Part shown: piece by piece, positions 1 through 8,736 of the stretch | How positions within the stretch are numbered: the first letter of the stretch is position 1 | How the letters are laid out: every line of letters starts with the position of its first letter | Assembly (NCBI RefSeq): GCF_009674805.1 | Contig: NZ_WKKI01000016.1 | Coordinates: 1 to 64,000, forward strand | Length of the DNA stretch: 64,000 nt | Source of the DNA: Metabacillus lacus | Lineage (GTDB): Bacteria > Bacillota > Bacilli > Bacillales > Bacillaceae | Direction of reading: 5' to 3' | Notes under the pieces: model-generated | Database searches by the model: none | Told to the model about the DNA's origin: nothing | Seen by the model: only the letters and a program-made list of their open reading frames with translations | Program-made: the position numbers and the translations under genes

Positions 1-149
1 AAAGAAAATAATATCCAATTTTTGGATAACTGGGTTCAATTACAACCCCCTAGACTTTTTGGCTCTGAACGAAGAAGTTTGGATGGTAAAATTATACTTA
101 AATTACATATAGAGTAAACTCGGTATACCCTTGTGGATATTTTTACAAT

Positions 150-300
150 GCTAGTGGAATTACTCCGTTTATTTCGGCTGATGTTCGGTATTTTTTTTGA
201 ATAGGCGGAATTACTCCGTTTATTTGGGTCGATATTCGGCGGCGGAGTTCCTCCGTTAATTCGGTTGATCTTCGGAAAAGGAATACCTCCGTTCAAATAA
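150..300. repeat. Cluster of short palindromic CGGA..TCCG repeat units
   Basis: This stretch carries three to four diverged copies of a short unit of the form GGCGGAATTACTCCGTTTAT, each followed by a TTCGG tail (near 156, 207, 244 and 275). Units with the same CGGA-spacer-TCCG core recur near 15.5-16.0, 23.9-24.05, 29.6-29.8 and 47.6-47.8 kb. The unit is intergenic and can fold into a small hairpin. I see no gene in positions 1-372; an 86-codon minus-strand frame here is made of the repeats. Confidence 0.6.
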
Positions 301-372
301 GTACAGCGCCTTTCACAAACCGCCTCCCCAACCTATCTAAAGCCTCTGTTTCTGCAAAATCAGAATCCCAAA

Positions 373-416
373 ATAAAAAACATTGAAGTCCCCAGTGGAA
401 CTTCAATGTTTTTTAA
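373..416 (-). terminator. Rho-independent terminator of the DEAD-box helicase gene
   Basis: Stem ACATTGAAGT/ACTTCAATGT around a short loop, with a T run on the minus strand just past the helicase stop codon at 419. Confidence 0.8.
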
Positions 417-418
417 AA

Positions 419-1540
419 TTATTGTGCATCAACGATTTCAGCTTTGTACATTTGCTTCTTATGCACTGTGATTCCGAGTTCTTTTGCCAGTTTTTTGAGT
501 TCTCTCTCTTCCCTTTCGGTGACGATTGAGATCACTCTTCCCTTCGCACCTTGTCTGCCTGTTCTGCCTGATCTGTGTACATATTGGTCAGTGTCTTTTG
601 CCAGGTCATAATGAATGACATTTTCCAGTCCCTGAATATCGAGGCCTCTTGCCGCTACATCTGAGGCCAGCAGCAGGTTGGATTTTCCGGAGCGGAAGTT
701 TCTTAATGCTGCTTCTCTGTCGGCTTTTTTCGATTCACTGTGGAGGACGCCGTTTTCCAGACCTTTGTATTCAAGCTTGGATGATAGTACAGATAGCTCG
801 CCAATATCCTTGATAAATGCGAGAGCTTTCATGTTCTGGGTTTTAATCAGCTTATCGAGTATGACGATTTTGTCGCGGGCTTCCGCCACAAAGTAAATGT
901 GCTCCACATTGCCACGGTCAGCTTCCTTTCTTTCAACCGTGATGACCTCTGGATCCTTCATCAGCTGAAGCGCTTCTGAATGTGTTTTTTCAGGAAGTGT
1001 CGCCGAGAACAGCAGCAGCTGCCTGTCATTCAAGGTTGATTTAATAATTCCTTTTACTGTGTTGCTGTGTTCGGGAACAAGCAGGCTATCGGCTTCGTCC
1101 AGCACAATTGTTTTCACTTCATGCATTTTTAATTTCTTATTCTTAATAAGTTCAGAAATTCTGCCAGGCGTTCCTACAACGACCTGCGGGCGCTTTTTCA
1201 GCTTGTCCAGCTGTCTTTTCATATTCGCACCGCCAATGAAGGAAGCAGAAGCAATGCCGCTCCCCTCAGACCATTTTTGAAGCTCCTGAAGAATCTGCAT
1301 CACCAGTTCGTGTGAAGATGCCAAAATAACAGCTTGAATATGTTTTTTCTCAGCATCTATTTTGTTCAGCAGGGGCAGCAGATAGGCGAGGGTTTTTCCG
1401 GTACCTGTCGGAGACTCTGCCAGAACATCCCTTCCTGCCAGGATAACTGGAACCGCCGCGTTCTGAATATCTGTAGCGTCCTCAAAGCCTGCTTTTTCCC
1501 AGGCTGTTTTTATAAAAGGTTTCATTGTGTTTACGTCCAT
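419..1540 (-). CDS. DEAD-box ATP-dependent RNA helicase (YfmL-like)
   Basis: An RNA-unwinding ATPase of superfamily 2. In the 373-residue product I see motif I SPTGTGKT (about 43-50), GG (about 103), TPGR (about 124-127), motif II DEAD (148-151), motif III SAT (179-181) and motif VI HRSGRTGRQG (322-331). The protein ends soon after the second RecA domain. It therefore lacks the C-terminal RNA-binding tail of CshA/DbpA-type helicases, and its length fits the short YfmL type of Bacillus subtilis, which is linked to ribosome assembly. An AAGGAG site precedes the ATG. It is monocistronic, with its own terminator. The helicase call is certain; the YfmL assignment rests on length only. Confidence 0.95.
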   Translation of the reverse strand: MDVNTMKPFIKTAWEKAGFEDATDIQNAAVPVILAGRDVLAESPTGTGKTLAYLLPLLNKIDAEKKHIQAVILASSHELVMQILQELQKWSEGSGIASASFIGGANMKRQLDKLKKRPQVVVGTPGRISELIKNKKLKMHEVKTIVLDEADSLLVPEHSNTVKGIIKSTLNDRQLLLFSATLPEKTHSEALQLMKDPEVITVERKEADRGNVEHIYFVAEARDKIVILDKLIKTQNMKALAFIKDIGELSVLSSKLEYKGLENGVLHSESKKADREAALRNFRSGKSNLLLASDVAARGLDIQGLENVIHYDLAKDTDQYVHRSGRTGRQGAKGRVISIVTEREERELKKLAKELGITVHKKQMYKAEIVDAQ

Positions 1541-1699
1541 TCTGTCTCTCCTTCAATTCAGGCTATAGCTTTGAAAGCTGTGCCGGTTCTATAAGCTATT
1601 ATAAAGCAAAATGATCTGAAAAGAAAAAGCAGACAGCGGACAAGTCTAATTGCTTTCTCTCAATAATATATTGGTTGAGAAGGGAGTGAACCATTCATC

Positions 1700-4069
1700 A
1701 TGTTTCAGAATAAAAAACTTACAAGAAGATTGCTCTATTTTTTTGCAGCTGTACTGCTGTTTAGCGGGATCGCCACAGGTTTTCTGTATCACTATACCAA
1801 TAGGAGCCTTCCGGTGAGCTCCGGGCAGCTTGTGATACCCGGGTTAAAAGAGAAAGTGACTGTCTCAAGGGATGAAAAGGGAGTTCCCCATGTGTATGCT
1901 GAAAATGAGCAGGATTTATATATTGCCCAGGGATATGTACAAGCACAGGACAGATTGTTTCAAATGGACTTAAGCAGAAGACAGGCTTCCGGTACGTTGA
2001 GCGAAGCCGTCGGGGAAGCCGCTGTTGACCGGGATAAATTTTTTCGTACATTAGGTTTGAGAAGAGCAGCAGAAAAGTCATATCAAAATTATGAACATAA
2101 CTCAAAAAAGGTGCTGCAGTGGTTTGCCGATGGTGTTAATGCGTTCATTCAGGACGCATCCCAAAAGGGCAGCCTTCCTCCTGAATTTACGGTGCTTGGG
2201 TATCAGCCACAGCCCTGGACGCCTGTTGATTCACTGACGATCGGAAAATATATGGCCTTCGACTTGGGAGGACACTGGTCCGGGCAGGCTTTCCGCTACT
2301 GGGCCCTTCAAACATTCCCTAAAGAAAAGGCGATGGAGCTGTTTCCTTCCTATCCCAAGGATGCACCCCATATTCTGGAGAGCTATCAGCAGGCAAAGCT
2401 GGATCTTGAGGACAGCTTTACTTCAGCTGTTATTCCCCCTGAGCATAATGGCAGCAATAACTGGGTACTCAGCGGAAGCAAAAGCGCTAGCGGAAAGCCT
2501 CTGCTGGCCGATGATCCCCACCTGTCACTAGGCACGCCTTCCATTTGGTATCAAATGCACCTAGCTACCGATGCTCTCAATGTGAGCGGTGTGATATTCG
2601 CTGGAATTCCCGGCATTATTCTTGGGCACAACAAACATATTGCCTGGGGCGTTACCAATACAGGACCTGATGTGCAGGATTTATATATAGAAAAGAGGCA
2701 TCCCAATGATCCACATGTTTTTCTCTATAACGAGAAATGGGAAAAAGCAAATGTCATTGAAGAGCCCATTCGTGTCAAAAACGGAACTGCCATTCCATAT
2801 GAAGTCATTGAAACACGGCACGGACCCATCATTTCTGAGTTTGCGCATGATCAGAAAAAGCGGACCGCACTCTCCATGAAATGGACTGCTCTTCAGCCCT
2901 CGGCTGAGCTTCAGGCAATTCTCAACATGAATAAAGCTCAAAATTGGAATGAATTCGAAAAGGCCCTGGAAGATTTTCATGTTCCTGCGCAAAATTTTGT
3001 TTTTGCTGATATTCATGGAAACATTGCCTATAAGGCAAACGGGAAAATTCCTATTCGCAAAAAGGGAGACGGTATGCTGCCAGTTCCGGGCTGGACAGAT
3101 GAATATGAGTGGGAAGGGTTTATTCCTTACGAGAAATTGCCGAAGTCGGTGAATCCCGAAAAAGGCTATATAGCAACTGCCAACAACAAGGTTGTAAGCG
3201 ACTCCTACCCTTACCATATCAGCCACCATTGGGCTCAGCCTTACAGATATATGAGAATAGCAGAATTTCTCGAAGAAAAAGAGACTTACACACTGGATGA
3301 TATGCAGAATCTGCAAATGGACATCAAAAATTTATATGCAAAAGAATTTCTTCCCCGCTTCCTAATGAAACTGCAAGCTCTTCCACTGACGGAAATAGAA
3401 GAAGCTGCCCTAAGGGAATTAACTAACTGGGATGGTCAGGACGATAAAAATTCCCCTGCTCCGCTCATCTTTCATCTTTGGATGAAACAAATAGCTGATG
3501 TGCTTTTCAAGGACAGCATTCCAAAGAAGATGGACAAATTATTTGAGGGCAAACAAAGTATTACAGATGAATTGCTCAGAAGATCTTTTAGTGAAAAAGA
3601 CCCTGTTTGGATAAAAGAAAAAGGCGGTATAAATAAAGTATTGGCTGTATCGTTTCATCAGACAATCAACAAGCTTGACGAACAGTATGGAAACGATCCA
3701 GCCACCTGGAAATGGGGACATTATCATCAACTGGATTTTCCGCATCCGCTTTCCTCTGCTTCAGGCCTGTTAAAATCAATATTGAATCCTGTGAAACCAA
3801 CCCCTCTCGGAGGAAGCCAGATTACTGTCATGGCAGCAAACTACGGACAGGACGGCATTGTCCGCCACGGAGCTTCCTGGCGATTTACGATTGATATGGC
3901 CGACAGCTCAAAGGGGCATCATATTGTTGGACCCGGACAGTCCGGGCACTTCAGAAGCCGCTGGTATCATGATCAGTATCAGGACTGGGTTCAAGGAACA
4001 TATCATATCACTGATTTGGACAAAAAACCTCAGCAGCCAAATATTCTATATTTGGTTCCAGGTTCGTAA
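1700..4069 (+). CDS. Penicillin acylase family (S45) Ntn hydrolase, membrane-anchored
   Basis: A 789-residue precursor of the penicillin amidase/acyl-homoserine-lactone acylase family. These enzymes cut amide bonds of acylated substrates after self-cleavage into two chains. Residues about 9-30 form one hydrophobic signal or anchor segment, so the enzyme should work outside the membrane. The cleavage site and nucleophile are visible as G251-S252 in NGSNNWVLSG; Ser252 would become the N-terminus of the beta chain. The next signature is LLADDPHL. AGGGAG lies 11 bases before the ATG. The natural substrate cannot be read from sequence: beta-lactam, quorum signal or another amide are all possible. 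A terminator follows directly. Confidence 0.92.
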   Translation: MFQNKKLTRRLLYFFAAVLLFSGIATGFLYHYTNRSLPVSSGQLVIPGLKEKVTVSRDEKGVPHVYAENEQDLYIAQGYVQAQDRLFQMDLSRRQASGTLSEAVGEAAVDRDKFFRTLGLRRAAEKSYQNYEHNSKKVLQWFADGVNAFIQDASQKGSLPPEFTVLGYQPQPWTPVDSLTIGKYMAFDLGGHWSGQAFRYWALQTFPKEKAMELFPSYPKDAPHILESYQQAKLDLEDSFTSAVIPPEHNGSNNWVLSGSKSASGKPLLADDPHLSLGTPSIWYQMHLATDALNVSGVIFAGIPGIILGHNKHIAWGVTNTGPDVQDLYIEKRHPNDPHVFLYNEKWEKANVIEEPIRVKNGTAIPYEVIETRHGPIISEFAHDQKKRTALSMKWTALQPSAELQAILNMNKAQNWNEFEKALEDFHVPAQNFVFADIHGNIAYKANGKIPIRKKGDGMLPVPGWTDEYEWEGFIPYEKLPKSVNPEKGYIATANNKVVSDSYPYHISHHWAQPYRYMRIAEFLEEKETYTLDDMQNLQMDIKNLYAKEFLPRFLMKLQALPLTEIEEAALRELTNWDGQDDKNSPAPLIFHLWMKQIADVLFKDSIPKKMDKLFEGKQSITDELLRRSFSEKDPVWIKEKGGINKVLAVSFHQTINKLDEQYGNDPATWKWGHYHQLDFPHPLSSASGLLKSILNPVKPTPLGGSQITVMAANYGQDGIVRHGASWRFTIDMADSSKGHHIVGPGQSGHFRSRWYHDQYQDWVQGTYHITDLDKKPQQPNILYLVPGS

Positions 4070-4096
4070 CTGGTTCTTTATGGACCAGTTTTTTTC
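4068..4096 (+). terminator. Terminator of the penicillin acylase gene
   Basis: Stem AACTGGT/ACCAGTT followed by a T run. The stem begins inside the stop codon. Confidence 0.8.
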
Positions 4097-4167
4097 ATGG
4101 GTATTTTACGATTTTTAATGTTATACTGTGTGAGTTATGAAATGGAAAAAGTAAGGAAGTGAGCTGC

Positions 4168-5085
4168 ATGAAACAGTTTCAGATCTTCTTTGTGCTCACA
4201 GGCATTATGATGATTTGGGGATTTAACGTTTCAGCTATCAAAATCATTGTTGAGGATTTTATGCCAATCACCATTACAGCTCTCCGTATTTTTATAGCGG
4301 GCTGTGCTGTGCTGTCCGTATTGGCTTTGGCAGGTAAATTTCGGCTGCCGGTCAGAAAGGAATGGAAGTTCATCACCATTGGCGCTTTGTTCAATGTTGT
4401 GGGGCACCATTATTTTCTGGCGGCAGGTCTTACCCATACTTCTGCGGTCAATGCCGGGCTTATTCTCGGGCTTGGGCCATTACTGACCGCACTATTATCT
4501 ATGATGTTTTTGAGAAAAAAACCGACTCTCATCCGGTTTTCAGGATTTATCCTGGGTGCAGCAGGTGTAAGTGTCACCATTCTCGGGAACGGGTCGGGCC
4601 TTAGCGGGATGAGTCTTGGTGATCTGCAAATCTTCTTGTCTATCTTCTCTCAGGCTATTAGTTTTATCATTATCAGCCAGGCAGTGAAATCTCTTGATCC
4701 AAGGCTGCTCACCGGCTACATGCTGATATTCGGCTCTGCCGTCTTATTTATGATCAGCCTTGCAACAGAGCCCGGCGGACTCGCAAGCCTCGCAGAAGGA
4801 TCTGCCCTATCCTGGTCTGTCATGCTGTCATCTGCCATTCTGGCCACTGCCCTCGGGCACATGACCTATAATGTGGCCATCAGCAGAGTTGGTGCAGCTG
4901 AAGCTTCAATTTTTATCAATCTCAGCACATTCTTCTCTCTGCTCGGTGCAGCCATCTTTTTGGGAGACCAAATCGTCTCTGCCCACCTGTTAGGGCTCGC
5001 CTTTATCATCACAGGAGTTGTCCTCGGATCAGGTGCATTCGAAGAAATAATCAGAAGAACAAAGCAGCAGCCAGTAAGATCTTAA
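4168..5085 (+). CDS. EamA/DMT-family transporter
   Basis: An integral membrane protein of the drug/metabolite transporter superfamily. About ten hydrophobic segments are arranged as two EamA repeats; the second begins around residue 150. Such carriers usually export amino acids or metabolites, but the substrate cannot be told. The frame is open from a GTG at 4159. I prefer the ATG at 4168 because AAGGAAG lies eight bases upstream, while the GTG overlaps that site. That gives 305 residues, close to the family norm. It is followed by its own terminator and has no obvious partner gene. Confidence 0.9.
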   Translation: MKQFQIFFVLTGIMMIWGFNVSAIKIIVEDFMPITITALRIFIAGCAVLSVLALAGKFRLPVRKEWKFITIGALFNVVGHHYFLAAGLTHTSAVNAGLILGLGPLLTALLSMMFLRKKPTLIRFSGFILGAAGVSVTILGNGSGLSGMSLGDLQIFLSIFSQAISFIIISQAVKSLDPRLLTGYMLIFGSAVLFMISLATEPGGLASLAEGSALSWSVMLSSAILATALGHMTYNVAISRVGAAEASIFINLSTFFSLLGAAIFLGDQIVSAHLLGLAFIITGVVLGSGAFEEIIRRTKQQPVRS

Positions 5086-5100
5086 TGTATTCTTCAGAAA

Positions 5101-5127
5101 AAGCTCCGAATGCCGGAGCTTTTTTTA
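5101..5127 (+). terminator. Terminator of the EamA transporter gene
   Basis: Perfect stem AAGCTCCG/CGGAGCTT with a five-base loop and a T run. Confidence 0.88.
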
Positions 5128-5155
5128 TTATGAAGATAGGAACATAGTGAATTTC

Positions 5156-5617
5156 TTAGTCCCAATAGTTAAAGAGAATCTGTCCAATTGTTTCAGGACT
5201 CCAGAAAGAAATCTGTTTGACCTCTGCACTGTTTAAATCTGTACTCTTTAATGAAGCCAAATGAAAGGGGGCATTCAGTTCATCTGCACCTATGATCTCA
5301 TAATGGGAAGAAAAAGGTTCATTCACAGCAGCAGGGCTGTTAGTGAATGCTATGCCTTCAAATCCCACCTCTGAAGCAAATGCTAGATATGGATAAACTT
5401 CATTCAGCAGAATATAAAAATGGTTATCCCTCATTTCAACATGTGCGCAGAAAAAGTTAGCTGGATATTGAGGTGGAGAAACATTGTTCACTTTTCCGTG
5501 ATTATCACGTGCAAAATAATAGCACAATTCTTTGAATAGATGCCCATCAACCTGATGAGGTGGTGAATGATTGTCATCAGTAAAGCCTGTTATTCCATTG
5601 AGCAGAAGCTTTTCCAT
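5156..5617 (-). CDS. Hypothetical protein, 153 residues
   Basis: I do not recognise this protein. It is acidic and soluble-looking, with no signal peptide, membrane segment or known catalytic motif. The start is supported by AGAAGGG nine bases before the ATG, so I take it as a real gene rather than a chance frame. It stands alone between the EamA terminator and the 94-bp repeat array. That position, and the lack of a familiar family, make it a candidate accessory gene. Confidence 0.65.
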   Translation of the reverse strand: MEKLLLNGITGFTDDNHSPPHQVDGHLFKELCYYFARDNHGKVNNVSPPQYPANFFCAHVEMRDNHFYILLNEVYPYLAFASEVGFEGIAFTNSPAAVNEPFSSHYEIIGADELNAPFHLASLKSTDLNSAEVKQISFWSPETIGQILFNYWD

Positions 5618-5689
5618 TGTCTTTACCCTTCTTTCTAATAGGGGAGGGGCTGTTTTACATGCCGGACGCTTTTTTTATAAGGGATTCTC

Positions 5690-6300
5690 AGGATGATAGA
5701 ACAAAGTGATCTTCTTTGTTCTACTATTTTGCTAAATTCCAAAGATACTATAACAAACACCACCTTTTTGTTATACTATCTCAATTATAGTAGAAAACAA
5801 AACGACCCTCTTTGTTATACTATCTCGCTAAATTCCCAAGATACTATAACAAACACCACCCTTTTGTTATACTATCTCAATTATAGTAGAACAAAACGAC
5901 CCTCTTTGTTCTACTATCTCGCTAAATTCCCAAGATACTATAACAAACACCACCTTTTTGTTATACTATCTCAATTATAGTAGAACAAAACGCCCCTCTT
6001 TGTTATACTATCCCGCTAAATTCCGAAGATACTATAACAAACTCCACCCTTTTGTTATACTATCTCAATTATAGTAGAACAAAACGACCCTCTTTGTTCT
6101 ACTATCCCGCTAAATTCCCAAGATACTATAACAAACACCACCCTTTTGTTATACTATCTCAATTATAGTAGAACAAAACGCTCCTCTTTGTTCTACTATC
6201 CCGCTAAATCCTGAAGATACTATAACAAACACCACCCTTTTGTTATACTATCTCAATTATAGTAGAACAAAACGACCCTCTCTGCTCTACTATCTCGCAC
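5690..6300. repeat. 94-bp tandem repeat array, about six copies
   Basis: The landmark TCAATTATAG occurs at 5781, 5877, 5971, 6065, 6159 and 6253, a period of 94 bp (96 once, because of two extra bases). Each unit contains the arm GTTMTACTATCTC twice and its near reverse complement twice, giving two hairpins in tandem. Copies are nearly identical, so the array is recent or kept homogeneous. It fills the space between two genes transcribed in the same direction. The 95-codon frame across it is repeat-derived and not a gene. Confidence 0.9.
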
Positions 6301-6318
6301 TATCCCAAAAACCATCCC

Positions 6319-8601
6319 CTAAATAACAGTAAAATGCCTCCACTCATATGGAAAGAGCGACTGATATTTGCTGTATAGAAATCTGTCGTCAATGAGGACG
6401 ATCGTTCCTTTGTCTTCTTCCGTCCGGATCAGCCTGCCCCCGGCCTGAAGTACCTTGTTCATGCCGGGAAATGTATATGCGTAGTCGTAGCCGCTTTTTC
6501 CGATGCTATTGTAGTAATTCTTCATCAGGTTGCGCTCCAGTGAGAGCTGCGGCAAACCGACTCCTACTACAATCACCCCCTGCAGCGCATCACCGCGAAG
6601 GTCTATACCTTCTGAGAAGATTCCTCCCATGACTGCAAAGCCGATCAGCTGACTTTTCTCCTGCTGCTGAAACAATTTTAGGAAGTCCTCCCGCTCACTT
6701 TCCTGCATGATCCTGTTTTGCGCAATGGTTTTCACTTCGGGATAGATTTCAGTAAAGCTTTCATACAGATTGTCCATATATTGATACGATGGAAAAAACA
6801 CGAGAATATTTCCCTCCTGTTCCAGGGAGGTGTTCCTGATTGTCTCCAGGATCTGCTGCTTTGTGGTTTCCCTGTCCTTGTACCTTGTGGACAGGGGCTT
6901 AATGTGAATCTTCAGGTTTTCTCTTTGAAATGGAGAAGGAATTGACTTGCTGTCATATTCTTCACCTGCGCCAAGGATTTCCTGAAAATAGTCGAGAGGC
7001 ATCAGTGTTGCTGAAAAATAAATTTTAGCTTTGTAGCCTCTTCCCTGTTTTTGAAGAAGATGTGATGGATCCAGGCATAATAGTGTGACAACCACTTCGC
7101 TTCTTTCACAGTGAAACAGTGTTAAAAATCTTTCGTCATAGAGGCCTGAAATTCTTAAAAAATTACCGGTTTGAAAGAAAGTGTCCAGCAAAAGAGCGCT
7201 ATCCTCCGCTCCCTGCAGCAACTGCTTTTCAGCGGCGCTAATAAATTGTTCAGCAAGCATAAGCAGCTCTTCCGGAACCTCTTCTTTCACCCCTTCCTTT
7301 TCTGGCTCCAGTTCCTTTCTGATCTTTAAAAGAAAGCTGTTCAGTGCCTTTGCAGCTTCATGCACTTCCCTGTTTTTCCCCTTCCATTCTCTTTGAAGCT
7401 GAAGAAAGGATGACTTTTCAAGCGTTGCAGAAAACATGCCCCTCGCCCTGTCCGGCAGGTTATGGGCTTCGTCCACAAGGAGAATACTGTTCTTTTTATG
7501 TTCCTCCAGAAAACGTTTTAATGAAATTCGCGGGTCAAATACATAGTTATAATCACAAATAATGATATCTGCCAAATAAGCGAGATCCAGCGAGTATTCA
7601 AAAGGGCAGACGGTGTGCTTTCTTGCATACTTCTGAATCACGTCTCTGGTCATCAGTGTTTCATTTCTGAGTATATCAAGAACTGCCTCATTGATTCTGT
7701 CATAGTAACCTTCCTGAAAAGGACAGGCACCGCTTTCGCAGTGAAATTGTTCTTTAAAGCACATTTTCTCCTTCGCTGTCAGAGTGACTGTATATGCATG
7801 CAGTCCGGCCTTTTTGAGAAGGGCAGTCGTTTCTTCTGCTGCAGTTCTTGTGATGGTTTTTGCAGTCACATACAATATTCTCTGCGCCAGCCCCTCCCCT
7901 ATGCTTTTGATGGCCGGAAACAGTGTGGAAATGGTTTTGCCGGTCCCTGTCGGCGCCTGTGCAAACAAGTTTCTATTGTGGGCAATAGACTGATAAACAG
8001 CACCGGCAAATTCCCTTTGATTGGCCCTGTAGGAGGAAAAAGGAAAAGAAAGCTGTTTAATGGTTTCTGTCCGTTTTTTCGTATGATGTTCCCGCAGCTC
8101 TGCAAACGGGGTATAAATGGTGAGGACGTTCTCTACAAATGCTTTCAGCTCAGGCAGTGTGCAGATTCTTAAAAATCGCTTATGCTCTTCAGTTACCGCA
8201 TGGACATATGTAAGCTGCACAGTAATCTGCTCCTCTTCTTCTTGAAGGGCGTACATATAGGCATAAACCATCGCCTGTGCCCAGTGAACTGGATAGCTGT
8301 CCTCTTCAAGCTCAGAAAGATCCCGTAACGTTGTCTTAATTTCATCTATGACCATGCCGTTGTCTGTTAAAAGGAGGCCGTCACATCTGCCTTCAAGAGC
8401 AAAAGTGTAGTCTCCGTGATTCACGATTGCGCTGAGATATTTTTCTTTTTCATCTTCATCACCGTATGCTGCCTGCACTTTTTGATGAAGTCTTGTTCCC
8501 TCAGACATTCTTACTGCTGATGTGAAGCTTGAAGAAATACTGCCGCTTCTGAATGCATATTCAACCAGTGTTCTAACTGATATTTTCACCTCGGTTTTCA
8601 T
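6319..8601 (-). CDS. ATP-dependent DNA helicase, XPD/DinG type, with N-terminal PD-(D/E)XK nuclease-like domain
   Basis: A 760-residue DNA repair-type helicase. The first part (to about 190) has the RecB-like nuclease signature EGRCDGLL..DEIKTT, in which D, E and K are placed as in PD-(D/E)XK enzymes. Then come Walker A APTGTGKT, four cysteines in the spacing of an XPD-type 4Fe-4S domain (MCF, HCES, ACPF and later TVCPF), the DEAH box, and a C-terminal motor with GGRLIR. The open frame reaches 8679, but its first 26 codons run through a repeat. The ATG at 8601 has AAGGGG in the right place and starts MKTEVKISVRTLVEY, which fits the nuclease fold. No partner gene lies next to it. Confidence 0.9.
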   Translation of the reverse strand: MKTEVKISVRTLVEYAFRSGSISSSFTSAVRMSEGTRLHQKVQAAYGDEDEKEKYLSAIVNHGDYTFALEGRCDGLLLTDNGMVIDEIKTTLRDLSELEEDSYPVHWAQAMVYAYMYALQEEEEQITVQLTYVHAVTEEHKRFLRICTLPELKAFVENVLTIYTPFAELREHHTKKRTETIKQLSFPFSSYRANQREFAGAVYQSIAHNRNLFAQAPTGTGKTISTLFPAIKSIGEGLAQRILYVTAKTITRTAAEETTALLKKAGLHAYTVTLTAKEKMCFKEQFHCESGACPFQEGYYDRINEAVLDILRNETLMTRDVIQKYARKHTVCPFEYSLDLAYLADIIICDYNYVFDPRISLKRFLEEHKKNSILLVDEAHNLPDRARGMFSATLEKSSFLQLQREWKGKNREVHEAAKALNSFLLKIRKELEPEKEGVKEEVPEELLMLAEQFISAAEKQLLQGAEDSALLLDTFFQTGNFLRISGLYDERFLTLFHCERSEVVVTLLCLDPSHLLQKQGRGYKAKIYFSATLMPLDYFQEILGAGEEYDSKSIPSPFQRENLKIHIKPLSTRYKDRETTKQQILETIRNTSLEQEGNILVFFPSYQYMDNLYESFTEIYPEVKTIAQNRIMQESEREDFLKLFQQQEKSQLIGFAVMGGIFSEGIDLRGDALQGVIVVGVGLPQLSLERNLMKNYYNSIGKSGYDYAYTFPGMNKVLQAGGRLIRTEEDKGTIVLIDDRFLYSKYQSLFPYEWRHFTVI

Positions 8602-8618
8602 ACAATTCCCCTTTGCTA

Positions 8619-8645
8619 GGGACGCGGGGACGGTTCCCTTGTCCC
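8619..8645. repeat. REP-like GGGAC..GTCCC element
   Basis: A 27-bp GC-rich imperfect palindrome starting GGGACGCGGGGACGG and ending TTGTCCC. It sits in AT-rich intergenic DNA upstream of the helicase start. It resembles the REP-like elements that accompany IS200-type (Y1) transposases in Firmicutes. No transposase is present in the window. Confidence 0.5.
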
Positions 8646-8736
8646 ATGATGATCTTATTTTACCAAAGAAAAGAAGCATCCATATGGTGAAAAGCTTTCA
8701 CCTGGATGCTTCTCTTTTTAAGTTGTCTATTTCCAG

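Noticed and set aside
2681-3316. 211-residue minus-strand frame opposite the penicillin acylase gene
   Set aside because: An antisense shadow without ribosome site or domain; the plus-strand gene is clear.
5693-5980. 95-residue protein in the 94-bp array
   Set aside because: The frame is a translation of the tandem repeat, has no ribosome site and repeats its own sequence.
8602-8679. N-terminal extension of the helicase to 8679
   Set aside because: The extension is coded by a REP-like repeat and has no ribosome site, whereas the ATG at 8601 has one.
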